A stretch of DNA of 64,000 nucleotides, from assembly GCF_003261055.1 (NCBI RefSeq), contig NZ_CP030074.1, forward strand, positions 682,001-746,000, read 5' to 3'. Below are positions 8,885-17,942 of this stretch, piece by piece. The first letter of the stretch is position 1. Every line of letters starts with the position of its first letter. Made by a program: the position numbers and the translations under genes. Source of the DNA: Streptomyces cadmiisoli (GTDB taxonomy: Bacteria; Actinomycetota; Actinomycetes; Streptomycetales; Streptomycetaceae). Below the pieces are notes generated by a model. It was not told the origin of the DNA. It saw only the letters and a program-made list of their open reading frames with translations, and made no database searches.

Positions 8885-9679
8885 TGTGATCTCCTTGGGT
8901 TCTTGCCGCGAGGCCAAGAGGCTTGGATGGTTTGAAAGCGGGCCCGTATGGCGACACGGTTCACTTGAGCTTTGGTCTGATTTGCCCGGCCGGCCGGTGC
9001 GAGGCTCTTCGGCATTGCTGCGGATTGGTGGACACCTCAGCCCACCCTCAGCAGTCAGTTGCAGCCGGCCTCCATTGGCGAGGAAGTCTGCCAAATCGGT
9101 CGCGGCCCGGCCCGGCACCGGTGCTGCGGGCTCGAAGCCAGTGCAGCGTTTTGGTGAAAGCGTCACTCAGGCCGGTGATGTCGGCTAGCAGGCGGGGTCC
9201 GGCATGGTTAAACACCCGCGACCGTCGCAGGGAACGACGAGCTTGGGGCGTAGGGCGATGAGGTTCACGCAGATGGCGAAACGCGCAAGCTAGGTCATGT
9301 ACCTGAACCAGAATGCTTCGCTGCCAGATCCGCGGCAGCAAAATTACTCACCGTTTCAGTAAAGGCGATTGAGGCGTTCTGGTCGTCTCTCTCCGCAGCT
9401 GTGGTCATTGCGGCCACCAGACCCGCGGTTGCAGCGCGAAACGCACGTCTTCGCCTTTACCGAATTCATCATTTCCTTCGCTGAAGAGAGGCAACTTTGC
9501 CACGTCTGCCTCGTGGTGCATGACATTCTACTCATGATCCTTGGTGCGTCAACTAACTCTTCGACGGGTATGTGTGACAGGCGGACTGGAGAAACGAAAC
9601 GGACGGGTCGTCAGGAACAGTTCCACTGTGTCTGTTTCGCGGAGTTGGCCTGCGGTGTCCAGCAAGGCAGTCGGCGATC
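8885..9679. other. 795-nt stretch without a supported gene
   Basis: Several short frames exist on both strands but none has a ribosome site plus a recognisable motif. Composition around 9300-9540 is AT-richer than the flanks, consistent with non-coding DNA or a decayed insertion. Nothing specific recognised. Confidence 0.4.
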
Positions 9680-9719
9680 GGGGCGCCGGTACGGTCCTGC
9701 CGGACCGTACCGACGCCCC
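9680..9719. terminator. terminator of the first subtilase gene
   Basis: GGGGCG-cc-GGTACGGTCC pairs with GGACCGTACC-ga-CGCCCC around a 4-nt loop, giving a 16-bp stem with one internal mismatch pair. It lies 55 nt after the minus-strand stop at 9775. Confidence 0.7.
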
Positions 9720-9774
9720 TTGTCTCGCGCAGGAGTTTCCGCTCAGGCAGGAGAATGCCCGGCAGGCTCCGGTG

Positions 9775-12700
9775 TCAGCTCGTCAGGTAGGCGTCATTGA
9801 TCGTCTGCTCGACGGCGTTGCCCTGCTTGTCGACGGCCACGGCCTTGAAGGAGACACTGCCTCCGGCGCGGGGGTTGACGACCTGGACCGCATTGTCACG
9901 CACCGTCAGCTTATGCCAGGTGTCGCCCTTGTCGTAGGAGGCCCACACGGTGAGGGACTTGAGGTTGCGCCCCGCCGCGGGTCCCTCGACGCTCACCGGC
10001 ACCTTGATCTTCGCGCCGGCCTTGGCGGTGTTGTTGAAGGACAGTTCGGGGGTGAAGCGGACCACGGAGAGGGGAAGGGCGGTCAGCTTCGTGGTGCGCT
10101 CCGAGGCGAACGTCCAACTTGCGGTCACGTTCGTGGAGACTTCGGACACCGTCGGGCGAGTGATCGAGACCGTCAGCCGGTAATCGGCTCGCTCGTCGCC
10201 CAGTCTGAACTGGAAGTCGAAGGGCTGGGGGCTCCAAAAGACGGACTTGCCGTCGCGGTGGAGCTCAGTCGAGGCGTCGTCGTACGGGGTGTGGTTGTCG
10301 TTCATGTTGCCGAAGCGATCCACGAACAGCGGCACGTCTCCGAAGAGCGACGAGTCCAGACGGTAAACTCCGGCACCTGTAGGCAGGGCGGGGCCGAAGA
10401 CACCCACGTTGAACGCCTTGCGATAGACGCGTCCCGGCTTGAACACGTCTGCGGACAGTGGCGTGTACTTGGTCCACCAGCGGCCGTTCGCGTTGGTCTG
10501 GTTGAACACGCTGTGCCAGGTGCTGTTGCTCGGCCCGAGCAGGTGAACGGCGCCGGTGTACGGCAGACGGTGGGACGTTGCGTAGCCACCGCCCACCCCG
10601 GAGATACCCGGGCTGACGATGCCGAACTTGTCCTTGCCCGTCGCTCCGATCTTGACGTTGACATCCGCGAAATCGTGGCGCTTGGTGTGGCGGGTGAAGC
10701 CGGTCAGAGCAGCGTCGCTCTTGGGCTGGTACACCAGGTGGTACTCGTCATGGCCGGTGGCGCCGGTGGAGAAGGAGAACGCGAGGTTCTGCTTCAGGAA
10801 CTGTTCCTGGAGGTTCACCTTGGGGCCCAGGTGGGCGGTGCGTATCGCCTTGAGGGGGTCGAGTTTCGGGTCAGCCCCGGAGTATCCGACGACGAATCCG
10901 GCGCCCTGTTCTTCGCTCATCCCGGTGTACACACCCATGACGGCGGACACCGGACGTGCGGAGCGGTTCGGGACGGTGACGTCGAACGACTTGGTGGTAC
11001 GGGCGTCCAGTGTCACCGTGGTGTCCCCGGTGATGTCGAGCCGGGGCTGGTTGATGAAGTCGATGCCCTGGTCGAACGACCCCTCCGGATCCACCGGGAG
11101 CAGTCCGTTGAGGAAGTAGCGGCCCTTGGGAACCCGCACGGAGGGAGTGCTGCCGGGCACGTAGGCGTTGTATCCGGCGCCGGCGCCGGACAGGCCCGCC
11201 AGCGCGGCGGACCAAGAGGGATCGGCTGGCTTGCCGGCACGGTCGAGAGCCTTGACGGTGAGGGTGTAAGCCTCAGCCTCGAGGTCCACCGACAGGGCGG
11301 TGCGGATGGTCTGGCCGCCGCCGGTCGCGATGACGCGCCCGCTGAAGAGCCCTGTCCGGTCACCGGTGGTCCGGGTGTCGGCGGTGACCTTCACGGTCTT
11401 CTCGCCGCCGGGGGCGACGGTGACCTGCTCGTCGACCGTGAACAGGCTGCTGGGCGCGGGCGTGCCGTCGGGCCCGGTGGCCTCCGTGGTCAGCTTCAGG
11501 GTGAGCGGTGTGCTGCCCAGGTTGCGGTACGTCACGTCCTTCGTGATCGGCTGGTCGTCGGTGTGCGGCCACAGGGCGGTACCGAAGGGCAGCGACATCT
11601 GACGGGCGACCGCGGTCTGCTTGATCGCCGCGCCCAGATCGGTGCGTCCGGAACCCTGCTGGAAGGCGGTGTAGGCACCCGGCGTCGTGGAGGAGGTCAG
11701 TACCTGCTTGATGTCCTCTCCGGTCCAGTCGGGGTGCTGCTGGGCAAGGATCGCGGCGGCACCGGCGACGTGTGGGGTGGCCATGGAGGTACCGCTGAGG
11801 GCGGTGTAGCCGTCGCCGACAGGTGTGCCCAGTCCGGTGTCTTTCGCCAGCGCGGCCCCGATGTCCACACCGGGCGCCGTGAGGTCGGGCTTGAACGCGC
11901 CGTCACCGACCCGCGGGCCGACACTCGAGAAGTCTGCGAGGCGGTCCTGCTTGTCCACCGCCCCGACGGTCAGAGCGGCGTCCGCGCTGCCCGGCGAGCC
12001 GATGCTGCCCGCGAACGGCCCGCGGTTGCCGGCAGCGATGACGAACAGGGTGCCGGTCTCGGCCGACATCCTGTTGACGGCCTCCTCCATCGGGTCGACG
12101 CCCGGGAAGTCGCTGCCGCCGAGGCTCAGGTTGACGACGTCGGCCTTCTCGGCCACCGCCCACTCCATACCGGCGATGATGCCGGAGCTGTCACCGACAC
12201 CTCCGTCGCCCAGAACCTTGCCGTTGAGGATTTCTGCGCCCGGCGCCACACCCTTGTACTGGCCGCCGGACTTCGCTCCGGTACCCGCTGCGGTGGATGC
12301 GACATGGGTGCCGTGGCCCACCCGGTCGAGGGTGTCCGGCGAGTCGGTGAAGTTGCGCTCGGCGGTCACCTGCCCGGACAGGTCGGGGTGGGTGGCGTCG
12401 ATACCTGTGTCGAGGACGGCGATACGCGACCCGGTGCCGTCGAATCCCGCTTCCCAGGCCTGGGGGGCACCGATCTGCGGCACGCTCTTGTCGAGACTCG
12501 CCTCCACCACGGCGTCGAGCCACACGGAGGCGATACCCGGTGCGGTGGTGCGGTTGGCGGCTCCGGCGGATCCGTTGGTGAGCGCGGACCACAACTGCGC
12601 GCTGCCGCCCGGAGCGGAAAGCGCGTCCCCGTTGATGCTGTCCAGGGTGTGCCGCGTCTCCGTACCGGCGCGCAGGGCCGTCCTGGCGGCCGGGCGGGCG

Positions 12701-13155
12701 GAGTCGTACCGCACGATGAACCGCAAGTCCTGGCGCTGCGCGTAGGCGGGAGAACTCAAAGTGGTGATGTCGAACAGCCGCCGGTCCAGCCGACCACTGT
12801 GGATGAGCTTCCGCGCATCGGCGGGCACCGCATACGTGTGCCCACCGAAGGTCTCCCTGACGACAGGGATCCCCTCCCGGCCCTTGGCGGGACGTATGGA
12901 GACGATGTCCCCCTTGCCGTTCACCGCCACCAGGTCGCCGGTGAGCAGCGGAATCCAGCGCTGCTCACCGGCCGAGTTGCCGGAGGAGGAAGAGGCCGTG
13001 GAGCCGGGCAGGGCGGCCGAGACCCGACTCGGCGGCACCGCCGCGCCGGTGGGCCCGGCGACAGCCAGGGATGTCGACGCGGTGGCGGCGACCAGCAGCA
13101 TGCTGAGGGCCGCCACCGCATTGCCGCGCGCGGCTCTGTAGTGCTGGGATTTCAC
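9775..13155 (-). CDS. large secreted subtilisin-like serine protease (S8)
   Basis: 1126-aa exported S8 peptidase. The start is GTG at 13155, with GAGAGGAAATC just upstream; a longer frame to 13200 lacks this. A signal peptide (ALSMLLVAATASTSLAVAG) precedes a prodomain. The catalytic triad is visible: D249 in VLDTGID, H281 in GHGTHVAST and S457 in SGTSMATPHVAG; the oxyanion Asn is in AAGNRGP. From about residue 560 on come beta-sandwich domains (a DUF/Fn3-like region, LTVKALDRAGKPADPSW) and a long C-terminal half ending in DKQGNAVEQTIND. The same ending (AEGNAVEQTITRAF) occurs in the protease at 21809-25669, so the two are paralogues. The likely role is extracellular protein degradation. The promoter may include TTGACA at 13252-13247 (minus strand). 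Confidence 0.95.
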   Translation of the reverse strand: MKSQHYRAARGNAVAALSMLLVAATASTSLAVAGPTGAAVPPSRVSAALPGSTASSSSGNSAGEQRWIPLLTGDLVAVNGKGDIVSIRPAKGREGIPVVRETFGGHTYAVPADARKLIHSGRLDRRLFDITTLSSPAYAQRQDLRFIVRYDSARPAARTALRAGTETRHTLDSINGDALSAPGGSAQLWSALTNGSAGAANRTTAPGIASVWLDAVVEASLDKSVPQIGAPQAWEAGFDGTGSRIAVLDTGIDATHPDLSGQVTAERNFTDSPDTLDRVGHGTHVASTAAGTGAKSGGQYKGVAPGAEILNGKVLGDGGVGDSSGIIAGMEWAVAEKADVVNLSLGGSDFPGVDPMEEAVNRMSAETGTLFVIAAGNRGPFAGSIGSPGSADAALTVGAVDKQDRLADFSSVGPRVGDGAFKPDLTAPGVDIGAALAKDTGLGTPVGDGYTALSGTSMATPHVAGAAAILAQQHPDWTGEDIKQVLTSSTTPGAYTAFQQGSGRTDLGAAIKQTAVARQMSLPFGTALWPHTDDQPITKDVTYRNLGSTPLTLKLTTEATGPDGTPAPSSLFTVDEQVTVAPGGEKTVKVTADTRTTGDRTGLFSGRVIATGGGQTIRTALSVDLEAEAYTLTVKALDRAGKPADPSWSAALAGLSGAGAGYNAYVPGSTPSVRVPKGRYFLNGLLPVDPEGSFDQGIDFINQPRLDITGDTTVTLDARTTKSFDVTVPNRSARPVSAVMGVYTGMSEEQGAGFVVGYSGADPKLDPLKAIRTAHLGPKVNLQEQFLKQNLAFSFSTGATGHDEYHLVYQPKSDAALTGFTRHTKRHDFADVNVKIGATGKDKFGIVSPGISGVGGGYATSHRLPYTGAVHLLGPSNSTWHSVFNQTNANGRWWTKYTPLSADVFKPGRVYRKAFNVGVFGPALPTGAGVYRLDSSLFGDVPLFVDRFGNMNDNHTPYDDASTELHRDGKSVFWSPQPFDFQFRLGDERADYRLTVSITRPTVSEVSTNVTASWTFASERTTKLTALPLSVVRFTPELSFNNTAKAGAKIKVPVSVEGPAAGRNLKSLTVWASYDKGDTWHKLTVRDNAVQVVNPRAGGSVSFKAVAVDKQGNAVEQTINDAYLTS

Positions 13156-13313
13156 GATTTCCTCTCGTTCTTCCGTCAGCTTTCGACCTGCGACATGCAT
13201 TTGACAGCAGGCGAAGGCGCACAGCGAAACACTCGTGCGAAGAGAGTGTCAATGATTACGCTGATGCAATGGCCTCAAAAGGCGCGCGATGGACGGTTGT
13301 TGACTATATCGGC

Positions 13314-13368
13314 GACGAATAAATTCCACCGCCCGCCGCGTGGGGACGAAAAAAAGTCGTGTGAGTGA
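13314..13368 (+). repeat. 55-bp AT-rich direct repeat, copy 1
   Basis: Begins GACGAATAAATTC and continues through GGGGACGAA..AAAGTCG.G.GAG.GA. It matches the copy at 13513-13565 over about 53 positions with roughly three quarters identity and one or two gaps. It lies between the protease start and the FG-GAP gene, where 13156-13891 has no supported gene. Confidence 0.5.
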
Positions 13369-13512
13369 CGGACCTGTTCCCGTGGTACCGAGCGAGCGGA
13401 TGACCAGGGTCGTCGTCGGCACCCCCGTTGACGCACAGCTCGCCGACCGCCGATCGCTATCCGGAGTGGGGAGTGTGGTTCGTCGGTGATCCGAGGGCCT
13501 CCGCCGTACGAT

Positions 13513-13565
13513 GACGAATAAATTCACCTGCCTTCGCCCGGAGACGAAGAAAATCGCGCGAGCGA
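13513..13565 (+). repeat. AT-rich direct repeat, copy 2
   Basis: The 13-bp core GACGAATAAATTC is identical to copy 1, 199 bp away, and the following purine-rich stretch GAGACGAAGAAAATCG is conserved. The spacing and AT-rich core suggest a duplicated promoter or protein-binding region rather than coding DNA. Confidence 0.5.
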
Positions 13566-13891
13566 ATGATGGTTGACCTACTCACCTGACCGATTCGAAC
13601 CGGGCTGAGGTCGAGCACAGGCTCGCGCCCACCAATTCGTGTGGATACACCGTCCGAACTTGTCTCCACCCCGGGCCGGTACCTCGCCCGCGGCGTCCCA
13701 ACCGATCAGAACGTTCCACGGGGCTCGGACCTTGTGTCGGAGTCGTCAGGGGTGGCCTTCGGCGGGCGCAAGCACCTGGGGGTGCCGGAGCAGCGGGTGA
13801 ACGTGCTGGGGTACCGGCGTGCTTGACCGTACAACCTTTCCTGCGGGCCGCGAGTCATGGGGACGTCCGTTGTTCGAGACAAGGAGTTCCG

Positions 13892-15379
13892 TTGCGTAGA
13901 GCAGTCACGGCGGCCGCTGTGCTCACGGCGTCGGCCGCCGTCACCCTGACCCCGGTGACATCGTCCGCCGCCGCCCCGTTCAAGGGCGCCAACACGGCGT
14001 CCGTACAGGACGACTTCAACGGTGACGGCTACCGCGATCTGGCCGTCGGGGCTCCGGGTGCCGCCAACGGCACGGTGGAGGAGGCCGGTTCGGTCGTCGT
14101 GCTCTACGGCTCCGCGTCGTCGGTGAGTACGACCCGCCGCGCGGTCATCACCCAGTCGACCAGCGGGATCCCCGGCACCGCGGAGGAGTCCGACCGCTTC
14201 GGCAGGACGGTGGCCAGCGCCGACCTGGACCGGGACGGCTATGCCGACCTGCTCGTCGGCGCGACGGGTGAGGACGTCGGCGGTGTCGAGTCGCGGGGTT
14301 CGGTGACCGTGGTGTGGGGCGGGCCGAACGGACTGAAGGGCGGCGCGAACATCGCTCCTCCGGCCAAGTACGGCGAGGGCCGGACCTACTGCCGGTTCGG
14401 TATGTCCATCGCCACCGGCGACATGAACGGTGACGGCGCCCCGGAGGTCGGTATCGGCTCCGGCTGCAACGTTGCGTCGTACAGCGGCCCCTTCACCCGC
14501 GCCGGACGGGCCACCGCCGGCTATCTCGAGTGGCGGGAGAACGCCCGCGGCGTGGTGATGGGCGATGTGAACGGCGACGGCAGGGCCGAGCGCTTCTACC
14601 TGGCCGGTCCCACCGACGGTGACCTCCGCGGACCGGTCACTCTCGACGCGGGTGCGCCCGACGCCGAGGACCCGTCCGCCAACTCGGGCATCGAATTGCC
14701 GTACGCCGACGGCCACGCAGGGAAGATCGGCGACATCAACGGCGACGGTTACGGCGACCTCGTCACCGGCATCGCGCTCGACAACTCCCACTTCGACTCA
14801 CCCGCTTCCTCGGCCCACCGCGGCGGCGAGATCCAGGTCCTCTACGGCGGCACCCAAGGCATCACCGCTGGGCAGAAGCCGAAGGTCTTCCACCAGGACA
14901 CGGCGGGCGTCCCCGGTGCCGCGGAGTGGGGCGACTGGTTCGGCCGGTCCCTGAGCGTCGGCGATGTCAATGCTGACGGGTACGCCGATGTCCTGGTCGG
15001 CTCTCCCCTGGAGGCCGTCGGGTCGCGTGCTGCGGCAGGTACCGCTGTTCTTCTGCGCGGTTCAGCCGCCGGACTGACGACGTCCAAGGCGGTGGGTTAC
15101 ACCCAGAACACCGCGGGCGTCCCCGGCGCCGCGGAGGCCGAGGACTGGTTCGGCGCCGCCGTCCATCTCGCCGACCTGAACAAGGACGGCAAGGCCGAGA
15201 CGGTCGTCGGCGTCCCCACCGAGAACTCGGACGGCTGCCTGTGGGTCGCCCGCGGCTCGGCATCCGGCCCGGTTCTCAAGGGCTCGGTCAACCTGTGCGG
15301 CAAGAGCGCCGGCATCGCCGTACGCGGAATGAACGGCCACTTCGGCGCCGCCCTCACCAGCCCTCACGTGGAGAGCTGA
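13892..15379 (+). CDS. secreted FG-GAP (integrin-type propeller) protein
   Basis: 495-aa exported protein predicted to fold as a seven-bladed beta-propeller. The start is TTG at 13892 with AAGGAG 5 nt upstream, followed by the signal peptide LRRAVTAAAVLTASAAVTL...SSAAA. Calcium-loop FG-GAP motifs recur about every 60-70 residues: DFNGDGYRDLAVG, DLDRDGYADLLVG, DMNGDGAPEVGIG, DVNGDGRAE, DINGDGYGDLVTG, DVNADGYADVLVG and DLNKDGKAETVVG. Such proteins are abundant in Streptomyces; ligand binding outside the cell is the usual guess. A paralogue is at 51759-53114, a shortened one at 53137-53403, and a piece of a third tail at about 27792. Confidence 0.92.
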   Translation: MRRAVTAAAVLTASAAVTLTPVTSSAAAPFKGANTASVQDDFNGDGYRDLAVGAPGAANGTVEEAGSVVVLYGSASSVSTTRRAVITQSTSGIPGTAEESDRFGRTVASADLDRDGYADLLVGATGEDVGGVESRGSVTVVWGGPNGLKGGANIAPPAKYGEGRTYCRFGMSIATGDMNGDGAPEVGIGSGCNVASYSGPFTRAGRATAGYLEWRENARGVVMGDVNGDGRAERFYLAGPTDGDLRGPVTLDAGAPDAEDPSANSGIELPYADGHAGKIGDINGDGYGDLVTGIALDNSHFDSPASSAHRGGEIQVLYGGTQGITAGQKPKVFHQDTAGVPGAAEWGDWFGRSLSVGDVNADGYADVLVGSPLEAVGSRAAAGTAVLLRGSAAGLTTSKAVGYTQNTAGVPGAAEAEDWFGAAVHLADLNKDGKAETVVGVPTENSDGCLWVARGSASGPVLKGSVNLCGKSAGIAVRGMNGHFGAALTSPHVES

Positions 15380-15400
15380 CACGGGCCGGAACACTCAGGG

Positions 15401-15431
15401 CCCTGGGCGTCACCCGTCACTTCGCCCAGGG
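15401..15431 (+). terminator. terminator of the FG-GAP gene
   Basis: CCCTGGGCG (15401-15409) pairs with CGCCCAGGG (15423-15431) across a 13-nt loop, 22 nt after the stop. Confidence 0.6.
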
Positions 15432-15615
15432 TGCCGAGACCGACGAGTTCCTCGACCTGGCATGTATCTGCCGCCAACCTCACAACGCGGCCCCACCCGA
15501 CGGACCCGCGCTGACAGTACCTCGGAGGGAAACCGTTGTCGGCGCGGGCGGGGGCTGTTCGTGCGGCGCCGCGGGTACCGCCCCGCAGGCTGTGATCACC
15601 GCCCGGCGCGGCTCC

Positions 15616-15628
15616 TAGACTGGGCTCA
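15616..15628 (+). promoter_or_regulatory. -10 box suggesting a leaderless TetR transcript
   Basis: TAGACT at 15616-15621 is followed by exactly six bases and then the ATG of the TetR gene, and no ribosome site is visible. This spacing is typical of leaderless actinobacterial transcripts. The -35 region is poor (TGATCA). Confidence 0.45.
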
Positions 15629-16242
15629 TGACCACTCGCGCTTACCGTTCGACCGTGCGTGAACGTGCTGCCGTAGCCACGAGAACGGCGATCCTGGACA
15701 CGGCCGAGGCGCTGTTCGCGGAACACGGTTACGCCCACGTCACCATCAAGCGCATCGCCGAAGAGGCGGACGTCGCCCAGGGCACTGTCTACACGGCTTT
15801 CGGCAGCAAGCCGGCTCTTGTGTCCGCGCTGACCGAGCGGGCCGCGGGTGACACCAGCATCGGTGATGCTCTCACCGCGGTCGAAACGGCGGCGACCGGT
15901 GAGGAGGTGCTGGCGCTGGTCATCGCGAACACCGGCGATCTGGTGCGCCGCCACAGTCGGACGATGACCGTCCTGTTCGACGCCGCGGCGCTGGACCCGG
16001 CCATCGCCGCCCTGCTGCGCGAGAGCGAAGACCTTCAGCGAAGTCGTTTCAGGCTGGTGGCGGTACGGCTGGAAAGCCTCGGCGCGCTGCGCGACGACGT
16101 CACGGAGAGCGGCGCCGTGCGGATCTTGGAGTACTTCGTCACCCCGCTGTCCTGGCACCGGATGCTTCAGCTCGGCTGGGACTGGGAGGACGCCGGCGTC
16201 TTCGTCACCGAAGCGGTCTGTTCCGCCCTCCTCCGCGGGTGA
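15628..16242 (+). CDS. TetR-family regulator of the glycosyltransferase genes
   Basis: 204-aa TetR regulator. The helix-turn-helix region is TIKRIAEEADVAQGTVYTAFGSKPALVSAL (residues about 40-70). The C-terminal helical ligand pocket includes SRTMTVLFDAAALDP and YFVTPLSWHRML. It lies 49 nt upstream of the first glycosyltransferase, and that gap is mostly a 27-bp inverted repeat (16248-16274). The simplest reading is a regulator that senses a macrolide-like compound and controls the downstream transferases. The ligand is an inference from the neighbours, not from this sequence. Confidence 0.92.
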   Translation: MTTRAYRSTVRERAAVATRTAILDTAEALFAEHGYAHVTIKRIAEEADVAQGTVYTAFGSKPALVSALTERAAGDTSIGDALTAVETAATGEEVLALVIANTGDLVRRHSRTMTVLFDAAALDPAIAALLRESEDLQRSRFRLVAVRLESLGALRDDVTESGAVRILEYFVTPLSWHRMLQLGWDWEDAGVFVTEAVCSALLRG

Positions 16243-16247
16243 CATAT

Positions 16248-16274
16248 ATTCAATGTAGTCGCACTTCATTGAAT
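16248..16274. promoter_or_regulatory. palindromic operator before the first glycosyltransferase
   Basis: ATTCAATG (16248-16255) and CATTGAAT (16267-16274) are perfect 8-bp arms with an 11-nt spacer, in the 49-nt gap between the TetR stop and the next ATG. It is AT-rich against a GC-rich background, as expected of a TetR operator. Confidence 0.65.
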
Positions 16275-16291
16275 GTCTTAGGATCGGTGCC

Positions 16292-17428
16292 ATGCGCATC
16301 CTGTTCTCCAGCACCCCAGCGTTCGGGCACCTCCTGCCGCAGCTTCCTCTCGCTCGCGCGTTCCGTGACCGTGGCGACGACGTGGCTGTGCTCACGGCGG
16401 CTTCCTTTCGACCGATGCTCACAGGCGAACGCATCGCCCTGCTCGCCGTCGGTCCCGAGGCGCCCGAACTGCTCGCGGAAGCGGCCCGCCGGACGGGACC
16501 CGACCCCGCGCCGGAGCCCACCCCCGCGGCTGTGGCCGAGTTCTTCGCCGGAACGCGCATCGACCTCACCGCGGACGCGGCACTCGTAGCGGCGCGAGAC
16601 TTCCGGCCCGACCTGGTCGTCGCCGAGGCCACCGACTGCGTCGGCCCCCTCGTCGCCGCCGCGCTGGGAGTCCCGTACGCCAAACTGGCGTTCGGCCCCT
16701 TGATACCGGCCGAGTTCACCGACGCCATCGACTCCGTCGCCGAGAGCCGCTACAAAGAGCACGGCTTGGACATGGTCACGCCGACCTGGTACCTGGACCC
16801 GTGCCCCGAACTCCTGCGAGCGCCCGGCTGGGAGCCGCCGCACGGCTGGACCCCGATGCGGCCGGAAGCCCACCGCGGTTCCGGCACACCGGACACAACC
16901 GTCGACGCCGCCGAGCCCACCGCCGGCACAACCCGGCCCAAGGTGCTGCTCTCCTTCGGCACGGTCTTCGCCGAACCCGCGGTGCTGCGCCCGGTGATCG
17001 AAGCCCTCGCACCGACGGCCGACCTCCGCGTCACCCTCGGCCTCACCGCGACGGCCGCCGACTACGGCAGCGGGCTCGAGCATGTCGACTTCGTGGGGTT
17101 CACGCCGCTTGCGGAGCTGTTGAACGGCATCGACCTGGTTGTCACCCACGGCGGTGCCGGAACGACGATGGGCACCCTCGCGCGCGGCCTGCCCATAGTG
17201 GTCGTACCGCAGGGCGCCGACCAGTTCCTGCAGGCCGCGGCCGTCGCGGGCTCGCGCACCGGGGTCGCCGTGCAATCGCCGGCCGGCCCGGAAGCCGTGG
17301 CTCAGGCCATGAACGAGGTGCTCGGGAACTTTGAGTACGGCGTCAACGCCCGCCTCGCCGCCGAGCAGATCGCCGCGATGCCCTCGCCGCGCCAGGTGGC
17401 GGACCAGCTCGCCGCCGCTCTCAGCTGA
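16292..17428 (+). CDS. macrolide-type glycosyltransferase (GT1), copy 1
   Basis: 378-aa cytoplasmic GT-B enzyme transferring a sugar from a nucleotide donor to a small acceptor. The N-terminal acceptor domain starts MRILFSSTPAFGHLLPQLPLARAFRDRGDDV, typical of the UGT/EryCIII-like family. The C-terminal donor motif is HGGAGTTMGTLARGLPIVVVPQGADQ (around residue 287), where H-G-G-x-G-T contacts the nucleotide sugar. It follows TetR and a palindrome and precedes a second, clearly paralogous transferase. Self-resistance or antibiotic inactivation by glycosylation, as in the known macrolide glycosyltransferases Mgt and OleD, is the likeliest role. No sugar-biosynthesis genes are nearby, so donor sugars must come from primary metabolism. 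Confidence 0.9.
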   Translation: MRILFSSTPAFGHLLPQLPLARAFRDRGDDVAVLTAASFRPMLTGERIALLAVGPEAPELLAEAARRTGPDPAPEPTPAAVAEFFAGTRIDLTADAALVAARDFRPDLVVAEATDCVGPLVAAALGVPYAKLAFGPLIPAEFTDAIDSVAESRYKEHGLDMVTPTWYLDPCPELLRAPGWEPPHGWTPMRPEAHRGSGTPDTTVDAAEPTAGTTRPKVLLSFGTVFAEPAVLRPVIEALAPTADLRVTLGLTATAADYGSGLEHVDFVGFTPLAELLNGIDLVVTHGGAGTTMGTLARGLPIVVVPQGADQFLQAAAVAGSRTGVAVQSPAGPEAVAQAMNEVLGNFEYGVNARLAAEQIAAMPSPRQVADQLAAALS

Positions 17429-17831
17429 CCATTACGCATTTCCGGACAGTCCACTCCGGACACATCTGAAGCCCGTCCGGACGGGCAATGCGCGGACGCC
17501 CGGACCGCGGTTGGGCACCGTAAGGCAATAGTCGTCGCACGGGACGGTGGCGAAAAATGTCACGGCCGCACAAGCGGCCCCTGGAGCTGCACATGCGGCT
17601 GTACGCGAAGTGCTCGTCCTTGACCAGCCTGCTCAGTTCCCGTGTGCAGGTTGTCGGAATTCCTCGGGCTGGTCGATGGTGCCTTCCTGAAGTGGAACTC
17701 GCTTCCCTGGACATCGAGGAAGCGCGGCCGGGCCGACCGCGGGGAATCGTGGCCCTTGGGTTCTTGGCCCGACGGATCGCCAACGCGGGCTGACGGAGCA
17801 TCAGCTTTCGGGCAATTCCCGTTCAGAAAAG

Positions 17832-17889
17832 TTGACGCATCAATCATGTGCGGTTACTGTCGCTGTATGGATGATCCCGGGCCATCCAT
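17832..17889 (+). promoter_or_regulatory. promoter with overlapping operator before glycosyltransferase 2
   Basis: TTGACG (17832-17837), a 17-nt spacer and TACTGT (17855-17860) form a good sigma-70-like promoter. An inverted repeat ATGGATG-N9-CATCCAT (17867-17889) starts at the expected transcription start. The upstream 17429-17831 has frames on both strands but no recognisable gene. Confidence 0.6.
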
Positions 17890-17942
17890 TCACAAGGTTC
17901 CGTCAGAGCGTTTGACAGGCTGCAATCAAGCGATGTGGATTC

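Noticed and set aside
9048..9341. possible transposase remnant on the minus strand
   Set aside because: Some phrases (LADITGLSDAFTKTL) look protein-like but match no transposase core I know, and there is no inverted repeat.
9541..13368. 1275-codon plus-strand frame opposite the first subtilase
   Set aside because: Antisense shadow; the minus strand has the catalytic triad, leader and ribosome site.
13601..13640. tRNA-like GATTCGAACC sequence
   Set aside because: A T-arm-like string only; no acceptor stem, anticodon arm or CCA-compatible end could be folded around it.
17421..17847. genes in the gap between the two glycosyltransferases
   Set aside because: Frames on both strands lack ribosome sites and motifs; the only supported items are the promoter and operator at its end.
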